A program made the position numbers and the translations under genes. The notes under the pieces were generated by a model that had not been told where the DNA came from, made no database searches, and saw only the letters and a list, made by a program, of their open reading frames with translations. DNA of 16,243 nucleotides. Origin: JAKEGN01 sp964465665 (GTDB taxonomy: Bacteria; Pseudomonadota; Gammaproteobacteria; Steroidobacterales; Woeseiaceae). Location: positions 1 through 16,243 of the forward strand of contig CAYXKM010000082.1 of assembly GCA_964465665.1 (NCBI GenBank), read 5' to 3'. Shown here piece by piece: positions 13,011 through 16,243 of the stretch (its first letter is position 1; the number at the start of each line of letters is the position of its first letter).

Positions 13011-14573
13011 ATGTTTGATAAAAGAATAAGCCGCCTGGCCGCCTCGCATTCCGGTAGTCCAGTCTGTGGAGGCCGCAAGGGTGTAGAGAAGGAGAGTCTC
13101 CGCGTATCCCGGCAAGGAATGCTGTCCGGAAAACCACATCCCGCGGCATTCGGCTCTGCTTTGACGAATCGATTCATAACAACCGACTTCTCGGAAGCGC
13201 TGCTTGAATTCGTCACGCCGGCATTCACGCACACCTGGGAAACATTGCGCTTTCTCTGTGATATTCACCAGTTCAGTTACGCTGGCCTCGCCGACGAACT
13301 GTTGTGGGTGTCCAGCATGCCATGTCGGATCGGCGACGACAGCGACATCCCGCTGGCGTGCTACGGCAGCTCGAATATCGGCCGCATGAAAACGATCTAT
13401 CGCAATGGTCTGGGCTTGCGTTACGGCCGCAGAATGCAAACGATTGCCGGGGTGCATTTCAACTACTCGCTGCCGGATGCTTTCTGGCCGGCATACCAGG
13501 AAATCGAGGGCTATTCCGGCAACATCGACAACTTGCGATCGGAAGCGTATTTCGGGCTGGTGCGGAATTTCAGGCGATACGGTTGGCTGATCCTGTATTT
13601 ATTCGGCGCTTCTCCGGCACTGTGCCGTTCGTTTTCCAGGGGAGCGACTCCGGCACTCGAGGAACTCGACGCAGACACGTTTTACCAGCCTTTTGCCACC
13701 TCGCTTCGCATGAGCGATCTCGGGTACAGCAACAGGACTCAGGCACGCCTGAACATTTCTCTGAATCACCTGGACGAATACGTTGCGGACCTCAGTCGCG
13801 CAATCCGCACCCCGGAGCCGGCATTCGAAAAATTCGGAGTCAAGGTGGGCGGCGAGTACAGGCAGCTCAGCGTCAATCAACTGCAGATTGAAAATGAATA
13901 TTACAGCCCTGTCCGGCCGAAGCGCGTGGCCCGTACGGGCGAACGGCCGACCGCGGCCTTGCGCCGAGGTGGCGTCGAGTATGTCGAAATCCGGTCACTC
14001 GACATCAATGTGTTCGATCCGGTCGGCGTCAATCAGAACGCAATGCGATTTGTCGAAGCATTTGCGATTTACTGCCTGCTGCAGGACAGCCCGCCACTCG
14101 ATGAACGAACGTGGGACGAAGCGGCGCACAATCATACGCAGGCGGCAAAAAACGGCCGGGATCCGGAGTTCCGCCTGTATCGGGCGAACCGGCCGGTCAG
14201 TCTTGCTGACTGGGGCAGGGAGATAGTCCGCGATGTCAGGGTGGTGGCGGAGCTTATCGACCAGGGCAACGGCAATCGCGATTACCGGGAAGCCGTCGAT
14301 GTGCAGGCGGACCTTTTGGAGCATCCGGATGCCACGCCGTCTGCGCGTGTCCTCCAGGAATTGAAAGCCGCCGGCACGGGATTCTTCGACTTTGCAATGC
14401 AGGCAGCGATCGGCCACAAGGATTATTTTGCAGCCCTCGAGCCCATGCAGCCCGAGCGTTATCGACAGCTCGAAACCGAAGCTCGCGAGTCACTGGCGCG
14501 GCAGGAAGCCATCGAGGCTGGCGACAAGCTGAGCCTCGATGACTATATCACCGCCTACTTCAGTCGCGATTGA
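13011..14573 (+). CDS. gshA: Glutamate-cysteine ligase
   Basis: The product is 520 residues, matching the proteobacterial type I enzyme (about 518). It joins L-glutamate and L-cysteine using ATP, the first and limiting step of glutathione synthesis in the cytoplasm. Visible family features are KGVEKESLRV (23-32, the counterpart of GLERETLRV), FITTDFSEALLEFVTP (55-70), the SSNIGRMKTIYRNGLGLRYG stretch, AGVHFNYSLP (substrate site) and RTQARLNISLNHLDEY. EYVEIRSLDINVFDPVGV matches the conserved late motif. The ribosome site before the ATG is weak. It is a single-gene unit: the upstream neighbour is divergent and the downstream one converges with a gap of 21 bp. The second pathway gene, gshB, is not in the window. 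Confidence 0.97.
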   Translation: MFDKRISRLAASHSGSPVCGGRKGVEKESLRVSRQGMLSGKPHPAAFGSALTNRFITTDFSEALLEFVTPAFTHTWETLRFLCDIHQFSYAGLADELLWVSSMPCRIGDDSDIPLACYGSSNIGRMKTIYRNGLGLRYGRRMQTIAGVHFNYSLPDAFWPAYQEIEGYSGNIDNLRSEAYFGLVRNFRRYGWLILYLFGASPALCRSFSRGATPALEELDADTFYQPFATSLRMSDLGYSNRTQARLNISLNHLDEYVADLSRAIRTPEPAFEKFGVKVGGEYRQLSVNQLQIENEYYSPVRPKRVARTGERPTAALRRGGVEYVEIRSLDINVFDPVGVNQNAMRFVEAFAIYCLLQDSPPLDERTWDEAAHNHTQAAKNGRDPEFRLYRANRPVSLADWGREIVRDVRVVAELIDQGNGNRDYREAVDVQADLLEHPDATPSARVLQELKAAGTGFFDFAMQAAIGHKDYFAALEPMQPERYRQLETEARESLARQEAIEAGDKLSLDDYITAYFSRD

Positions 14574-14594
14574 CGTCCGCCTGCTTTGCCGGCA

Positions 14595-15497
14595 TCAGCA
14601 GAACGGCAATGGTTCGCCATGGCGGAATGCATGTTGCCGGTGCAGGTCCTGGAAGCGCTTCGTAACCGGGCCGCGCTGACCGTCGCCGATGACCCGTCCA
14701 TCCGCTTTGAGTATTGGCGTGAGCTCCCCCATCGTGCCGCTGGTAAACGCTTCATCCGCGCAGTAAAGCTCGGTCAACGAGAGATTTTTCTCGAGTGCAA
14801 CCACGTTGTTTTCCACAGCGATATCGATAATCATCTGTCGTGTCAGGCCCGGGAGGCAACTGTCGGCATACGGCGTGTACAGCTTTCCGTCACGGACGAT
14901 AAAAATGTTCGTGTCATTGGTTTCGGAAATGAAACCGTTCAAGTCCAGCATCACGGCGCTGGCGACTCCGGCGACATTCGCCTCGATGGCGGCAAGAATG
15001 TTGTTCAGCAGATTGTTGTGGTGGATCTTGGAGTCCAGGCATTGCGCCGTGTTACGCCGAATCGAAGCAGTAATGACTTCAACCCCGCTGTCGGCATACA
15101 CAGGCGGTTTCCATTCCGCCAGCACAATCAGTGAACACCCGGACTGATTCAGCTTCGGGTTCATGCCGGAAGTAATTTTCTCACCGCGCGTCAGCGTCAG
15201 CCGGATGTGGGTCTCGTCGGTCATCCCGTTGGCTTCGAGTGTTGCGAACACAGCATTGCGAACTTCGTTACTCGATGGGACGGCGGCGAATGCGAGAGCC
15301 CTGGCCGAGTTCTGCAGCCTTTGCAAGTGAGCCGCGAACGCCGCGATACGGCCGTTATAGACCCTGAGTCCCTCCCATACCGCGTCACCGCCCTGAACGA
15401 CGCTGTCAAACACGGATACGCGGGCCTCCGAGCGCGGCACGAGCCCGCCGTTGACATGGACCAGGATATCCTTGTTGCGCGGGTCCGGTAGCTGCAC
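14595..15497 (-). CDS. Class IV aminotransferase, branched-chain (IlvE-like)
   Basis: The product is 300 residues, PLP fold type IV. The catalytic lysine is K157 in DSKIHHNNLLNNI, the phosphate-binding arginine R60 lies in HLQRLQNSA, the cofactor-ring glutamate E192 in GFISETNDTNIF, and the family motif SGTMGEL at 253-259. Domain layout and length match branched-chain and D-amino-acid aminotransferases; residue patterns favour the branched-chain type, but substrate is not proven. I chose GTG at 15497 because GGGAG stands 6 nt upstream. GTG at 15518 would add 7 residues and overlap the preceding gene. It lies 1 nt after the sulfotransferase-like gene, implying joint function. The same two domains occur fused in plant branched-chain aminotransferase-like proteins, as far as I recall. 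Confidence 0.9.
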   Translation of the reverse strand: MQLPDPRNKDILVHVNGGLVPRSEARVSVFDSVVQGGDAVWEGLRVYNGRIAAFAAHLQRLQNSARALAFAAVPSSNEVRNAVFATLEANGMTDETHIRLTLTRGEKITSGMNPKLNQSGCSLIVLAEWKPPVYADSGVEVITASIRRNTAQCLDSKIHHNNLLNNILAAIEANVAGVASAVMLDLNGFISETNDTNIFIVRDGKLYTPYADSCLPGLTRQMIIDIAVENNVVALEKNLSLTELYCADEAFTSGTMGELTPILKADGRVIGDGQRGPVTKRFQDLHRQHAFRHGEPLPFC

Positions 15498-15498
15498 T

Positions 15499-16230
15499 TC
15501 AGTCTCCCGTGTTTGCACGAATGGCGTGCGTAAAAAGTCTTTCGTAGTGCGAAGCGCATTCGTCGAGCAGGGCCCGCAGCTGTTCGGGGAAGCCGGTCTT
15601 CGCTACGTACGCGGAGAAGCCGGTGCTCCGGTGAACAGCATGGTACCAGTGCTTTGCCCACACGCCATCTTCAGCGATCGGACCTTTCGGCCAGCTCAGC
15701 ATGCGTCGATCGAAGCGGATGCCAAGATGCCGGCAAAGCGCTGTCAAGACCCGCTTCGGGTCGAGCAATAATTCGCGCGAATCGAGTATCGCGGGCCGCT
15801 GACCCATGCGATGCAGCTCGTCATACAAACCGGATTGCACAGCAAGCCCGGTATCGGCGAGCGTTGCATTCGGAAGCTGAACGGTCAGCGACGGCAGCAT
15901 CTCTTTCGGATCGCGAATCAGGAAAACGTTCTGCGTTTCATGCAGAAAGCGCGTATCAATCCCGACCAGGTGATGAGCCATATGCTTCATGAAAAGCAGG
16001 GGCTTCGCCGGCGTTGCAGCGGGATGCAGCAGGGCTTGCATTACGGAATTGCCGTCACAGTCCATGGCCGCCATGACCTCATCGCGCCCGGGGTGCGTGG
16101 CACCGCTGACCCTGAGATAGTGACCGTACAGCGGCTCGTCGACCACGCGGGTATCGTCGCGTTGTGCGAAGCTGTACATCAACGCTGTAGAGACGTTTCG
16201 CGGGCCAGACCAGAGGCAGATGCTATGCAT
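15499..16230 (-). CDS. Sulfotransferase-like P-loop protein
   Basis: The product is 243 residues, complete, from the ATG at 16230 with GGGAGG about 7 nt upstream. The N-terminal motif LWSGPRNVSTALMYSFAQR (6-24) is the P-loop-like phosphate-binding loop of PAPS-dependent sulfotransferases. NVFLIRDPKEMLPS (101-114) matches the 3'-phosphate-binding strand and helix. Further conserved-looking blocks are VVDEPLYGHYLR (29-40), LFMKHMAHHL and WPKGPIAEDGVWAKHWYHAV (180-199). PAPS use is inferred from the fold; the acceptor is unknown and the protein could have lost sulfotransferase activity. Its stop lies 1 nt before the aminotransferase start. The upstream promoter is outside the window, so an earlier operon member cannot be excluded. 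Confidence 0.85.
   Translation of the reverse strand: MHSICLWSGPRNVSTALMYSFAQRDDTRVVDEPLYGHYLRVSGATHPGRDEVMAAMDCDGNSVMQALLHPAATPAKPLLFMKHMAHHLVGIDTRFLHETQNVFLIRDPKEMLPSLTVQLPNATLADTGLAVQSGLYDELHRMGQRPAILDSRELLLDPKRVLTALCRHLGIRFDRRMLSWPKGPIAEDGVWAKHWYHAVHRSTGFSAYVAKTGFPEQLRALLDECASHYERLFTHAIRANTGD
15504..15508 (-). promoter_or_regulatory. Ribosome binding site deciding the aminotransferase start
   Basis: GGGAG on the minus strand lies 6 nt before GTG at 15497 and inside the last codons of the sulfotransferase-like gene. The alternative GTG at 15518 has no comparable site. The arrangement supports coupled translation of the pair. Confidence 0.6.
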
Positions 16231-16243
16231 GGAGAGCCTCCCG

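Noticed and set aside
14586..15134. 182-codon open frame on the plus strand
   Set aside because: It is antisense to the aminotransferase gene, whose catalytic motifs are unmistakable; the plus-strand translation looks random.

Overview
The window looks like chromosomal DNA of a gammaproteobacterium, with moderately high GC outside a few AT-rich promoter patches. The evidence is a proteobacterial-type GshA, a complete sigma-54-controlled psp locus, a YtrA-type GntR/ABC operon of the kind I associate with Xanthomonadales and relatives, and a large GGDEF-EAL protein. Base composition alone does not place it further. I see no phage genes, transposases, CRISPR arrays, tRNAs or rRNAs.

Layout. Positions 1-1166 (minus): an ECF sigma factor followed by a membrane-anchored probable anti-sigma protein that runs off the left edge. 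Positions 1422-4066 (plus): a promoter whose -10 box lies inside a perfect 12-bp inverted repeat, then a small possibly exported ORF, a YtrA-family GntR regulator, an ABC ATPase and a membrane permease. The last three genes overlap by a few bases. Positions 4081-7161: the phage-shock-protein locus. pspF (minus) faces pspA, pspB, two tandem pspC genes and a second small PspB-like gene (plus), with a recognisable -24/-12 promoter in the gap and a hairpin after the last gene. Positions 7217-10207 (minus): a small exported coiled-coil protein and an 812-residue membrane c-di-GMP enzyme (sensor-HAMP-PAS-GGDEF-EAL). Positions 10564-11901 (plus): a receiver domain tethered to the membrane and followed by an unrecognised C-terminal domain. 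Facing it are a bactofilin and a secreted DUF2845 protein (minus, 11910-12786). Positions 12916-14573 (plus): gshA with a good sigma-70 promoter. Positions 14595-16230 (minus): a two-gene unit of a sulfotransferase-like protein and a class IV (branched-chain type) aminotransferase.

How the genes fit together. The region is rich in envelope sensing and maintenance: ECF/anti-sigma pair, YtrA-ABC exporter, Psp response, c-di-GMP turnover, a membrane receiver protein and a bactofilin. It is not one operon. At least six transcription units alternate in direction, with convergent ends near 4070, 7180, 11905 and 14580.

The items most worth a second look are the membrane-tethered receiver protein, the enlarged psp operon with a C-terminal motif shared by two of its proteins, the sulfotransferase/aminotransferase pair that mirrors a fused plant protein, and the operator-promoter overlap in front of the GntR operon.
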